A stretch of DNA of 64,000 bases. It comes from Alkalibacillus salilacus. GTDB lineage: Bacteria > Bacillota > Bacilli > Bacillales > Alkalibacillaceae. The notes below the pieces were generated by a model that searched no databases, was not told where the DNA came from, and worked only from the letters and a program-made list of their open reading frames with translations. Below are positions 26,463 to 34,548 of this stretch, one piece after another (the stretch's first letter is position 1; each line of letters starts with the position of its first letter). The stretch covers positions 248,001 through 312,000 of the forward strand of contig NZ_JAUSTQ010000001.1 of NCBI RefSeq assembly GCF_030812915.1. The letters run 5' to 3'. A program made the position numbers and the translations under genes.

Positions 26463-26734
26463 TTAAGAGCCTCCTTAGGAACTGTTGTGCTTACCGAACT
26501 TTATCCCTGCGAATAGTGTAGTAAAACACATAACCGTTTTTTATAGTTCGATAAAATAATTAAACAAGTTACTTCTTCAATTGTTGATTCGCAATCTTTA
26601 TTTCTTATCACTTTTGATACGGTTCTCCACGGCAACTTACTCCCCCCTGTATAGTTAAATGAATTAAGGCCTAATATTATCAATTAGCAGTGAATAAAAT
26701 AAAAAGTGGACAAATTATGATTGGGGTTGAAGTC

Positions 26735-27256
26735 ATGTCGCTTACACTGTTATTTATAATTGTATTGTGTATTACGCAAATTGTGGCAACCATTTCTTTG
26801 GTAACATACTATCGAAAATGGATAACAAAAATGAATGGAATGCTGATTTCTATGTCATTAGGTATGTCAGCAGGAATTTTAATGGGAACAATCCTTGGGG
26901 TTATCCACCATGGAAATTTATTTGAGTCCACCATATATTCGATCATGATTGGATTAACTGTTGGGTTTATAGCTGGAATTCCAATTGGTTTGCCTGCCGT
27001 CATTGAAGGTGCGCTTTCTGGTTTAATGGGAGGAATGATGGGAGCAATGCTTGGGGATATGGTAGCTATGACTAGCCCCAATGCAATGATTAATATAATA
27101 GCATTTATTGTAACTATGATTCTAATTCTTGTTTTATATTCAACAGAGGATTCAATTCGTCAACAATCCAACCAAGTGATTTTTTCTTTTTTTAAGCATC
27201 CATTCTTATTAATTTTTATTATAGCATCTCTGTTTATCGGATTTAATTACATTTAG
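26735..27256 (+). CDS. Uncharacterised Gly-rich membrane protein
   Basis: A 173-residue, very hydrophobic protein with about six membrane spans. The middle is rich in Gly and Met (GLPAVIEGALSGLMGGMMGAMLGDMVAM), a glycine-zipper-like packing pattern. No family recognised. It is convergent with an ArsR-controlled permease; a link to metal handling would be guesswork, though the Met-rich segment is compatible with it. Start choice is uncertain: ATG at 26735 has GGGGTTG upstream, while ATG at 26717 and an in-frame start at 26690 are alternatives. Confidence 0.6.
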   Translation: MSLTLLFIIVLCITQIVATISLVTYYRKWITKMNGMLISMSLGMSAGILMGTILGVIHHGNLFESTIYSIMIGLTVGFIAGIPIGLPAVIEGALSGLMGGMMGAMLGDMVAMTSPNAMINIIAFIVTMILILVLYSTEDSIRQQSNQVIFSFFKHPFLLIFIIASLFIGFNYI

Positions 27257-27368
27257 CCATTGGTATTGATTAATAACCCAAAACTTTCATAGGTCTTAAC
27301 CCACCCTTATGTTGAAAACGATTAAGTATATTACTGACTTTTCTATATTGTCACCTACAAAAATGAAT

Positions 27369-28265
27369 TCACAAAATAACAGATATATATCCCATACCAA
27401 CTGAAATGACCAAAATTGTAGAAACATAAACAAGTAGTAATTTCATTTTAAATATGCTGGACAAAAATATCACCTCAGGTACACTTATTCCGGCAGCAGT
27501 AATAGTTAGAGCCATGACAGCCCCGATACCCATCCCCATATCTAATAAAATTTTGGTTATTGGGAACATCGTTTCAACTCCAACATATAAAGATGTTCCT
27601 GCTAAAGCAGCCACAGGTATAGCCCAAGGGTTTTCAGGACCAGCTATATTGACTATCCATCCTTCAGGCACTAACCCATAAATAATTGCTCCTAATCCTG
27701 CTCCTAAAATAAGAAAAGGCATAAGTGACTTAAATTGATTCCAAGAACTCTTAAATATACGTTGTAACCTTATATGAAATCTTTCTTCTGGCTTTTCTAA
27801 ATCCTTAGAATTACAAGAAGAAAGATTACTTATTTTATGATGCTTTATCTTCTCAAACAATTTCAACCTTTCCCAAACAGCTCCCAGAATCACAGCTGCC
27901 ATAAAACACAAAAGACCATACATTATTGTTATTTCCCAACCAAATAATATCCAGAAAAGGCTTATGATCACTGGATTTACAAGGGGAGATACTAAGAAAA
28001 AAGACATAGACGAACCAAATGATGCTCCAGCGTTCATAAAACTCACCAAAATAGGTATGGTTGTAATGCTACAAAAAGGTGTTAATGAACCTAACGTTGC
28101 ACCGATGAAATTCCCTCTCAAACTTTCATTCGTTAACATACGACTGATAAAGTTTTTTGATATAAATTCATTAACTATTCCTAAAATTAAGCTGATTCCA
28201 GCAAATAAAAGAACTAGTTGGACCATCATAGTCATAAATACTTGCACAGTTGGCATTAACATCAT
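27369..28265 (-). CDS. Metal/metalloid efflux permease (ArsP/SO_0444, DUF318 family)
   Basis: A 298-residue permease with about eight spans in two inverted halves. The conserved TPFCS motif (about residues 62-66; LGSLTPFCSITTIP) is the hallmark of DUF318 permeases, which export methylarsenite or other soft metals. The second half has VGVETMFPITKILLDMGMGIGAVMAL. It is preceded by an ArsR regulator gene in the same direction and by a 42-bp perfect inverted repeat with the same core as the site at arsR. The ion is unknown. Confidence 0.85.
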   Translation of the reverse strand: MMLMPTVQVFMTMMVQLVLLFAGISLILGIVNEFISKNFISRMLTNESLRGNFIGATLGSLTPFCSITTIPILVSFMNAGASFGSSMSFFLVSPLVNPVIISLFWILFGWEITIMYGLLCFMAAVILGAVWERLKLFEKIKHHKISNLSSCNSKDLEKPEERFHIRLQRIFKSSWNQFKSLMPFLILGAGLGAIIYGLVPEGWIVNIAGPENPWAIPVAALAGTSLYVGVETMFPITKILLDMGMGIGAVMALTITAAGISVPEVIFLSSIFKMKLLLVYVSTILVISVGMGYISVIL

Positions 28266-28277
28266 TATTCAGCCCCC

Positions 28278-28319
28278 AATCAAAACATCGATATATCGAA
28301 ATATATCGATGTTTTGATT
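28278..28319 (-). promoter_or_regulatory. 19-bp perfect inverted repeat, ArsR operator upstream of permease
   Basis: Arms AATCAAAACATCGATATAT and ATATATCGATGTTTTGATT with a 4-bp centre CGAA. The core TCGAAATATATCGATGT recurs, with one change, over the arsR promoter. It sits 13 bp upstream of the permease start, next to its GGGGG ribosome binding site. It is most likely an operator that also forms an RNA hairpin between the two genes. Confidence 0.75.
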
Positions 28320-28334
28320 AAAAATTTATTCTGT

Positions 28335-28664
28335 TTAATCCTGCGTTACTTCAAAGAAAGCCGTCATAAAGTCTAGCGTCTCCTGCTCCACCCAACATTC
28401 AACATTTTTACTTTTTCGTTCCATACGAATTAAACCTGATTGACGAAGTTCTTTAAGATGATGAGATACAGTGGATTGTGCTATTTCTAAGTCTTCCCCT
28501 AACTCTCCAACAGTGTAACGCATTTCATCATTAGTACTAAGTTCTCCAGGACGACAATGAGTAGCAAGATACAGAAAAATCTTTAAACGATATGGATTGG
28601 ATAAAGCCTTAAACATTTCAGAATATTTTTCAGTTTGGTTATAATTAATATTATACATCGACAT
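28335..28664 (-). CDS. ArsR/SmtB family regulator
   Basis: A 109-residue winged-helix repressor. The recognition helix is in IAQSTVSHHLKELRQSGLIRMERKSKN; the start ALSNPYRLKIFLYL is typical. Few cysteines are present (one in THCRPGEL, one in VECWVE), so the metal site differs from classic ArsR CVC types. Family members release DNA on binding a metal or redox signal. The start must lie at 28664 or 28658, because the strong promoter occupies the region upstream. No ribosome binding site is visible, which points to a leaderless mRNA. Confidence 0.88.
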   Translation of the reverse strand: MSMYNINYNQTEKYSEMFKALSNPYRLKIFLYLATHCRPGELSTNDEMRYTVGELGEDLEIAQSTVSHHLKELRQSGLIRMERKSKNVECWVEQETLDFMTAFFEVTQD

Positions 28665-28700
28665 ATTTCGAATTATATCAAGTGAATATATTCTAGTCAA
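28655..28700 (-). promoter_or_regulatory. arsR promoter with overlapping operator
   Basis: Minus strand: -35 TTGACT (complement of 28695-28700), 17-bp spacer, perfect -10 TATAAT (complement of 28672-28677). The operator core TCGAAATATGTCGATGT runs from just after the -10 into the first codons. It differs from the palindrome at 28278-28319 by one base. Confidence 0.8.
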
Positions 28701-28748
28701 TTCATTCTAACAACATGCCATTTAAATTCTATAATGTTTGATGATTGA

Positions 28749-28871
28749 AGGGAGCTTATATTCTCACTTTACTACGAGGGACTATTCATTGACGATCCAG
28801 CAACTCATTCAGTTAAAGAGGATATACAATTTTTAATTAATTCCATTTTAGAACGTTTGCATATTATGTAG
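28749..28871 (+). pseudogene. C-terminal remnant, perhaps of a TetR-type regulator
   Basis: A 40-codon open stretch ending at TAG 28869-28871, without any start or ribosome binding site. It reads LIFSLYYEGLFIDD and KEDIQFLINSILERL, which resembles the last two helices of TetR-family regulators. A stop interrupts the frame at 28746. The call is tentative. Confidence 0.3.
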
Positions 28872-28952
28872 CACACTTATCTTAGCTAATCAAATTATTA
28901 TTAATTTGTTTTGTTTTCAATTAGTATTCTACATCATTAAAAGTGATTATAA

Positions 28953-29546
28953 TTAACGATTCAGGAAATTAACTATTACCCTGTCACTATGAACAGTAAG
29001 GTCTGAAACCCCCGCATCACTATTCATAAACCCATGTTTAAATACAGGAATCTGTAAAAGCAATTGGATCATGATCGAAATGGTTCCACCATGCCCAACT
29101 ATACAAATTTGCTGCAGGTCTTCTCTGTCCGCTTCTGCTTTTATTTTTGAGAGTATGTTCTCTATACGATATTTAAAATCGATAAGGCTTTCTCCTTCTT
29201 CTACAGACTCATGTGCTCTCCTATCTATTGGTAATGGATACTTAATTTTCGCTTCTTCCTTAGTCATACCTGCTAGAACTCCATTACTCATTTCCATTAA
29301 CTCTTCTAAGAAAACTATCTCACTATTCATATCTTGATTAATGATTTCTGCTGATTCTTTCGCACGTTTTAATGTACTAGAATACATTCGATCAAAAAAA
29401 TAATTGCCTGTAGTGAATTCACTAAGCTTTTTGATCTGTTCACGTCCTTTGTTCGTTAAAGGGTAATCTGCTTGTCCTTCATGTCTAACTGGTGGTATGT
29501 CTGCTTCTGATTCCCCATGTCTTATTAAAACTAAATTAAATGACAT
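28953..29546 (-). CDS. Histidine phosphatase family protein (phosphoglycerate mutase-like)
   Basis: A 197-residue enzyme. The phosphoacceptor motif LIRHGESE (His at residue 10) and the second catalytic His in IVGHGGTISIM (about residue 152) are present, with the conserved Arg and Glu between them. It hydrolyses phosphate esters; the substrate is unknown. It stands alone. Confidence 0.9.
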   Translation of the reverse strand: MSFNLVLIRHGESEADIPPVRHEGQADYPLTNKGREQIKKLSEFTTGNYFFDRMYSSTLKRAKESAEIINQDMNSEIVFLEELMEMSNGVLAGMTKEEAKIKYPLPIDRRAHESVEEGESLIDFKYRIENILSKIKAEADREDLQQICIVGHGGTISIMIQLLLQIPVFKHGFMNSDAGVSDLTVHSDRVIVNFLNR

Positions 29547-29669
29547 ATTTTAACCTCCTCTAATTCATCAACATAATAACAATTATACGATAAGAAATTT
29601 AAAATTTCAGACAAATAATGCTTGAATCTATTAATCCTATTCTCTGAATTTCTCAGCGTCCATTAAAAA

Positions 29670-29710
29670 AGCGCAGTACTTACTATCCTATCTGGCAAGT
29701 ACTGCGCTTC
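29670..29710 (-). terminator. Terminator of the LysM-3D gene
   Basis: AAGCGCAGTACTT ... AAGTACTGCGCTT perfect 13-bp stem, followed on the minus strand by TTTTTAATGG. Confidence 0.9.
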
Positions 29711-29754
29711 TTATAATCTCTTAGCTATTCTTTTTAATTGTTATCGTTCGTGTT

Positions 29755-30570
29755 TTACTCAACGATCGTAACATCGACTGTGCGGGTGCCCCAGTCATAT
29801 GCTTCATCTTTTGTTGGTACGTGAACATCAATCTTGTTGCCGTTAATAGCGCCACCAGTATCTGCAGCAATTGCAGTGCCATAACCTTCAACGTGAACTT
29901 TTGTACCCAATGGAATCACGTCTGGATCAACAGCGATGACTTTTTTGTTTGGATTAGCATTTAGGTCGACACCAGTTGCTGTCACACCTGAGCATCCTGC
30001 GCAATCAGCTGTATAAGCTGTGGCTGATACTGTTATCGTTCGTCCTTCTGGGTCGTTCTGTGAAGAAGGCTGCTCTTCAGAGGACGATTCATTATTGTTG
30101 CTTGATGTTTGTTGAACGTCATCTGATGTGTCTTGTTCAGCTGACTCCTCAGATTGACTAGATTCATTAGATGAACTGTCAGCTGATGCAGAAGTTGATT
30201 CATTTGTGCTTTGTTCTACATTAGCACCGTTTAAATCTAGTTCTTGTCCAACCATAATGAGATCTGAATTAAGCTCGTTCCATTGCTTAAGTTCACTGAC
30301 TGATACATCATGTTCTTCACTAATGGCAAACAATGTATCGCCTTCTTCTACGGTATAGGCTTCATCTAGGGTTAGTGTTTGATTGGAGTAGATCGTCTTT
30401 GTATCTAAATCATTTATATCAACTAATTCTTCTACGGTTGTGTTGTTTTCTTCTGCGATGCCCCAAAGTGTATCGCCATCTTCAACTTCGTAATCTGCTG
30501 CAGATGCAGTGGTTGCTGTTGCGCCCGCGATGATAACACCTGTAGCAATTGAAGCTACTAGTTTTTTCAT
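29755..30570 (-). CDS. Secreted LysM and 3D-domain wall protein (YocH-like)
   Basis: A 271-residue exported wall-binding protein. Signal peptide about 1-24; LysM repeats at about 26-68 and 71-114; a Ser/Gln/Glu-rich linker about 115-172; then a 3D domain at about 175-271 (named for its three Asp residues; here visible in IAVDPDVIPLGT, AADTGGAI and KIDVHVP). 3D domains are lytic transglycosylase-like double-psi barrels, as in Bacillus YocH, a WalR-regulated muralytic enzyme. The linker is very acidic. SD AAAGGAGGG is strong. Confidence 0.92.
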   Translation of the reverse strand: MKKLVASIATGVIIAGATATTASAADYEVEDGDTLWGIAEENNTTVEELVDINDLDTKTIYSNQTLTLDEAYTVEEGDTLFAISEEHDVSVSELKQWNELNSDLIMVGQELDLNGANVEQSTNESTSASADSSSNESSQSEESAEQDTSDDVQQTSSNNNESSSEEQPSSQNDPEGRTITVSATAYTADCAGCSGVTATGVDLNANPNKKVIAVDPDVIPLGTKVHVEGYGTAIAADTGGAINGNKIDVHVPTKDEAYDWGTRTVDVTIVE

Positions 30571-30788
30571 GGGTGTTTCCCTCCTTTAATATCTTACAAG
30601 CTACATCATAACACGTGGTGACAGGCTTTGTGGTTACAGGCGGGTTAAGTGTTTATGACGAGATTTTTCCAATGAGCCAATTCTATCTCAAATTATTAAC
30701 AACATATTTCAACAAACTTTTTCATTGTAACACTTGATAATTTTCTGATTTCTATAACAATTTATTTCCACAATCAAATAAAAAAATA

Positions 30789-30823
30789 CACCTTTCAAAC
30801 AGCTACAAACTGCTTAAAAGGTG
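30789..30823 (-). terminator. Terminator of the zinc alcohol dehydrogenase gene
   Basis: Minus-strand CACCTTTTAAGCAG ... CTGTTTGAAAGGTG hairpin followed by a TTTTTTTA tail. Confidence 0.85.
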
Positions 30824-30840
30824 CATAGTATACCTTTATC

Positions 30841-31932
30841 TTATTGGTTAATTTTTAAAACAGGTTTAATTGTTTCGCCATTTTTAGAGTCTTCAAAGGC
30901 TTGGTTGATCTCTTCAAAGTCATAGAATTTAACCAATTTATCGAACGGGAACTGTCCTGCTTTGTAGTAATCAACTAGATCTGGAATGAAAACATTGGGT
31001 ACTGAATCACCTTCAATGACACCGACCATTGTTTTCCCTTCAGCCATTAAATCATTATGCACGTCGATATCCATTTCTGGCGTCACACCCACAATCGCTG
31101 ATATGCCTAGTGGACGTAATGCTTGTAAACTTTGGCGAACAACATCCGGAACACCTGTCGTTTCCACAGCATACGTACTACCACCGTTTGTGAGTTCTTT
31201 AATCTCTTCTAATACATCAACTTTTGAGCCATTTAAGGTATGAGTCGCACCAAGTTCTTTCGCTAACTCCAGTCGTGAATCGTGTACATCAACAGCAATA
31301 ATCGTTTTACAACCCACTATTTTTGCAGCCATGATCGCACTTAAACCAACGGCTCCTGCTCCATAAATTGCAATAGTTGAACCGAATTCTGGCTTGATAC
31401 GATTCAGAACAGTACCTGCTCCTGTCTGAATGCCACACCCTAAAGGACCTAATAACGCTATATCCACATCTTGATCGACTTTGACAACATTACGCTCGTG
31501 AGCAACGGCATATGAACCAAATGACGATTGGCCAAAGAAAGTTGAAAGTGGTTGACCATCTTTGGATAATCGATGCGTTGAATCATCGTTCATACCACCA
31601 AAATTTAATTCATTAAACGTTTCACAAACCGTTGGATGCCCCGTTAAACAATGATCACATTCTCCGCAATGCGCGAATGATATGACAACATGGTCCCCTT
31701 TCTCCAAACGAGTCACACCTTCCCCTACCTCTTCAACAATACCTGAACCTTCATGTCCAAGCACTGCAGGTAAAGGCGCAATTGCTTCATCACGTGCTAC
31801 GGCATCCGTATGACAGACACCTGTCGCAACAATATCGACTAACACTTCATTCGCTTTAGGTGATGCCAATTCGACTTCTTCAAAATTAAAATCTTGCCCT
31901 TGTCCCTCTGTGACTGCTGCTTTAATCTTCAT
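30841..31932 (-). CDS. NAD(P)-dependent zinc alcohol dehydrogenase
   Basis: A 363-residue medium-chain alcohol dehydrogenase. Catalytic zinc ligands are Cys40, His60 and Glu61 (GVCHTDAV; LGHEGSG). The structural zinc site is Cys89, Cys92, Cys95 and Cys103 (CGECDHCLTGHPTVC). The nucleotide loop is GAGAVGLSAIMAA. It resembles aryl/benzyl alcohol dehydrogenases in length and pattern, but the substrate is not certain. It has its own terminator and a good AGGAGG site. Confidence 0.92.
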   Translation of the reverse strand: MKIKAAVTEGQGQDFNFEEVELASPKANEVLVDIVATGVCHTDAVARDEAIAPLPAVLGHEGSGIVEEVGEGVTRLEKGDHVVISFAHCGECDHCLTGHPTVCETFNELNFGGMNDDSTHRLSKDGQPLSTFFGQSSFGSYAVAHERNVVKVDQDVDIALLGPLGCGIQTGAGTVLNRIKPEFGSTIAIYGAGAVGLSAIMAAKIVGCKTIIAVDVHDSRLELAKELGATHTLNGSKVDVLEEIKELTNGGSTYAVETTGVPDVVRQSLQALRPLGISAIVGVTPEMDIDVHNDLMAEGKTMVGVIEGDSVPNVFIPDLVDYYKAGQFPFDKLVKFYDFEEINQAFEDSKNGETIKPVLKINQ

Positions 31933-32211
31933 AATGAACCTCCTAGAGTTAAATGATTTATCTTAGTGTCAAGATAATTGGTTGATTTCATTTTAATACT
32001 ATAGAAAATATTTATAAGAAATCTGCTTTAACTGATTCGTTTTAAATCATTACCATCTCTATTTAACCATTAAATGTGACTCGCTCTTTGTATTGACATC
32101 ATATAACCTTTGCAGTATTGATAATTTTCATTCGCAAGTGATTCCGTTCTTTGTATAGATTCCTTTCCCTTGTCAAAAGCTATACACAAATCAACAAGGA
32201 GGAGATCGTCA

Positions 32212-32364
32212 ATGAGCGGAAAACCTAAAGGGCCTAAACAACAGGAAAAACCAGATTTACCGAAGAGTCCGAAGCAACCATATGGTAAACCCATGCAAGG
32301 CTCACACAAAGTCAAACAACGCAATCATACACGACAAAAACAAAACACAGATCATGATATGTAG
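32212..32364 (+). CDS. sspP: Small acid-soluble spore protein P family
   Basis: A 50-residue basic, Pro/Lys-rich protein whose C-terminal third KVKQRNHTRQKQNTDHDM closely matches the end of Bacillus SspP. SspP is a minor forespore protein. ATG at 32212 has AAGGAGGAG upstream; an open frame reaching back to 32170 lacks a site. The hairpin at 32413 terminates it. With sspH, it marks a spore former. Confidence 0.85.
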   Translation: MSGKPKGPKQQEKPDLPKSPKQPYGKPMQGSHKVKQRNHTRQKQNTDHDM

Positions 32365-32412
32365 AATTTAAAGAAATAAGTCCGATTCACATAAACATGC
32401 TCATACCGCATG

Positions 32413-32455
32413 AAACAATCCCGTACGATGTTAATGGTTGTACGGGATTGTTTCT
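32413..32455 (+). terminator. Terminator of sspP
   Basis: AACAATCCCGTAC ... GTACGGGATTGTTTCTTT hairpin. A diverged copy of this element and its flanks lies at 42905-42982. Confidence 0.85.
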
Positions 32456-32727
32456 TTGGATTCGGATATGTCATGAAGACGTTCTGCCACTTGCTTTTGG
32501 CCAAGCTGAAACTTAACTTCGTTAAACCTGGACAGTAGATTTATTGAGACGGGTGCTAATAACCTTATATCAGCTTTCTTATTAATAATGGAGATGTTTG
32601 ACGAATGGAGAATAAAGTAAAAAATATCATCCACAATAAATAATAGCTATTAAAGATTATGGATTTTATTTTAAACAGGAAGCATGAACTAAAATATATT
32701 TAGCAACTTTTGAAAAGAGGGGATCTT

Positions 32728-33339
32728 TTGGATTTCAATTTCATATGGAAAGCTATTCTTGTCGTCGTGGGTGGAATACTGATATTGCGATTGGCAGGAA
32801 GAAAATCGATCTCACAGCTGACCGTTGCACAGACTGTCATGATGATTGCTATTGGTTCCTTGATTATTCAACCTGTTGGCGACAGAAGTATTGGGATTAC
32901 AATGGTGAGTACAATTCTAATGGTGGGTACACTTCTCTTAGTTGAGTATATTGTTTTGAAATCGGACGCTCTTGAGACGTTTGTTTATGGAAAATCACTT
33001 ATAGTAGTCGAAAACGGCCAAGTTAATGAAAGCAATTTGAAAAAGCTGCGGCTAACGGTTGATATGCTTGAAATGCGAATGAGACAACAAAATATCCAAC
33101 ATATTAGTGATGTACAATGGGCTACAATAGAACCGAACGGGCAGTTAGGATATATGTTAAAGACTGATAACCAATATGCTACTAAACAGGATATTCAGAT
33201 GCTCAAATCGCTGATTGAATCAAATCAACCGCAGCCTCAGAATGCAAACTCAGCAACTCAAACAAATACGCCAGATAACATATTTACTGAGGTCAAAGAC
33301 AGGAAGCATAAACAACAGCCTAAAAAGAATCTGGATTAA
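32728..33339 (+). CDS. DUF421 (YetF-type) membrane protein
   Basis: A 203-residue protein. About three N-terminal membrane helices (about 7-80) are followed by a cytosolic DUF421 domain with GRKSISQLTVAQTVMMIAIGSL and the conserved KSLIVVENGQVNESNLKKLRLTVDMLEMRMRQQNI. The tail is Gln/Asn-rich and ends basic. YetF-type proteins are widespread in spore formers; function unknown. TTG at 32728 is chosen since AGAGGGGA (32716-32723) serves as site; the TTG at 32710 lacks one. Confidence 0.83.
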   Translation: MDFNFIWKAILVVVGGILILRLAGRKSISQLTVAQTVMMIAIGSLIIQPVGDRSIGITMVSTILMVGTLLLVEYIVLKSDALETFVYGKSLIVVENGQVNESNLKKLRLTVDMLEMRMRQQNIQHISDVQWATIEPNGQLGYMLKTDNQYATKQDIQMLKSLIESNQPQPQNANSATQTNTPDNIFTEVKDRKHKQQPKKNLD

Positions 33340-33574
33340 GAGCCTTAATAAAGGGTTTCACCTAGGAATGATATTCACATTCTGAGTATGGAGTGATCTT
33401 CAAAAGAATTTTTGAGTTCAACTACGCCTATCCTATTGGAGCAGTGAACAGCAAAATTATTCTCGATTAGAATGATAATATATTTAAACTATTGGTCGTT
33501 CAGTTACTACTATCGAATAAATATTTGAACAGAGTGTCACACTACGCACAAAGCTATTACGAGGTGTTAACAAC

Positions 33575-34051
33575 ATGAATCAAATTATTCTCTGGTCACT
33601 CTTGATATTGCCTTATGCATCCTTGTTTTTATTAAATATGGATACTGTACGCAGGTACATGCCAGTCGCTCTATTTATGACCGCTATTCACACCTTGGCA
33701 TATCAAGCGGCTTACCATTACGGATGGTGGAATGAAGCAGATTCGAGTCTGTTCGGGTGGGATAAAGTCGTCCCGGTGCCCTGGGTGTATGGAGCATATT
33801 TAGTTATAGTGATCTGGGTATTCCATTTTACTTTCCGAAAATTTTGGTTGTATTTGACTGTCAATATACTTTTGGGCGTGTTATTTATGTATATCGTCTA
33901 CCCGATATGGCAGCGTATCGGAATTGTTTCAAGTGAATCAACTTTGCCCACCATAGCTATTGTTGCTATGATGGTCGGTTTTTCCTTAATCATTTATCTG
34001 TATCAATTGTGGCAGGGCGAAGTGTTTAAAAAGGCCAATACAAACTCATAA
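33575..34051 (+). CDS. Uncharacterised four-span membrane protein
   Basis: A 158-residue protein with about five hydrophobic segments and conserved-looking aromatic stretches between them (HYGWWNEADSSLFGWDKVVPVPWVYG). No family recognised with confidence. SD GAGGTG precedes the ATG. It may be part of an envelope function, but no neighbour supports a role. Confidence 0.6.
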   Translation: MNQIILWSLLILPYASLFLLNMDTVRRYMPVALFMTAIHTLAYQAAYHYGWWNEADSSLFGWDKVVPVPWVYGAYLVIVIWVFHFTFRKFWLYLTVNILLGVLFMYIVYPIWQRIGIVSSESTLPTIAIVAMMVGFSLIIYLYQLWQGEVFKKANTNS

Positions 34052-34548
34052 ATGACCACAACTAACTTAACGTCCCTTCATCAGAAAGGAACACAAGGTA
34101 ACGAGTGTCAACTTAATAATAAATGAAGTTGATAGCGCCCTATTTTTATAAAGTGTACATAATGTCCACTTATCCAGGACGTGTTCAACCATTTGTTTTA
34201 CTTTCACTGGTGGTAAGGTTCTCTACATTTTGCACAAAACTGTTTTGAGCAGCTTTTTTAGGTGTTTTACTTAATATTACAATTCATCAAACATAGAATG
34301 AGACCTCTTAAAAGTTAAGTCAACTAATAAGAGGCCTCTTTCCATATAGGTAATCTTAGGTTTTTCAGCAAGTTTTTTCGTATATTTAATCCTTTGTTTC
34401 ATCTTGGTTTTCTCACTTATCCTTAAAATATGAATGATTTGGGTCTTCCTGATACTTATCTTCTATCTAAGTGTTTAAGTTCCGGGGATAAGATAAGATT
34501 AAATTAACTATCATTATTAACCACAGAAATCCCAGCATTCTTTTCATC
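34052..34548. other. Gene-poor gap
   Basis: About 500 bp without a supported gene. It holds a weak hairpin at about 34304-34336 (CCTCTTA ... TAAGAGG followed by CCTCTTTCC). The complement of about 34160-34260 shows short coding-like pieces (for example a Cys-x-x-Cys segment) interrupted by stops, which might be an old gene remnant. Nothing else was seen. Confidence 0.4.

Noticed and set aside
34160..34260. Possible decayed gene on the minus strand
   Set aside because: Several stops in every frame and no family recognised; kept only as a note on the gap.
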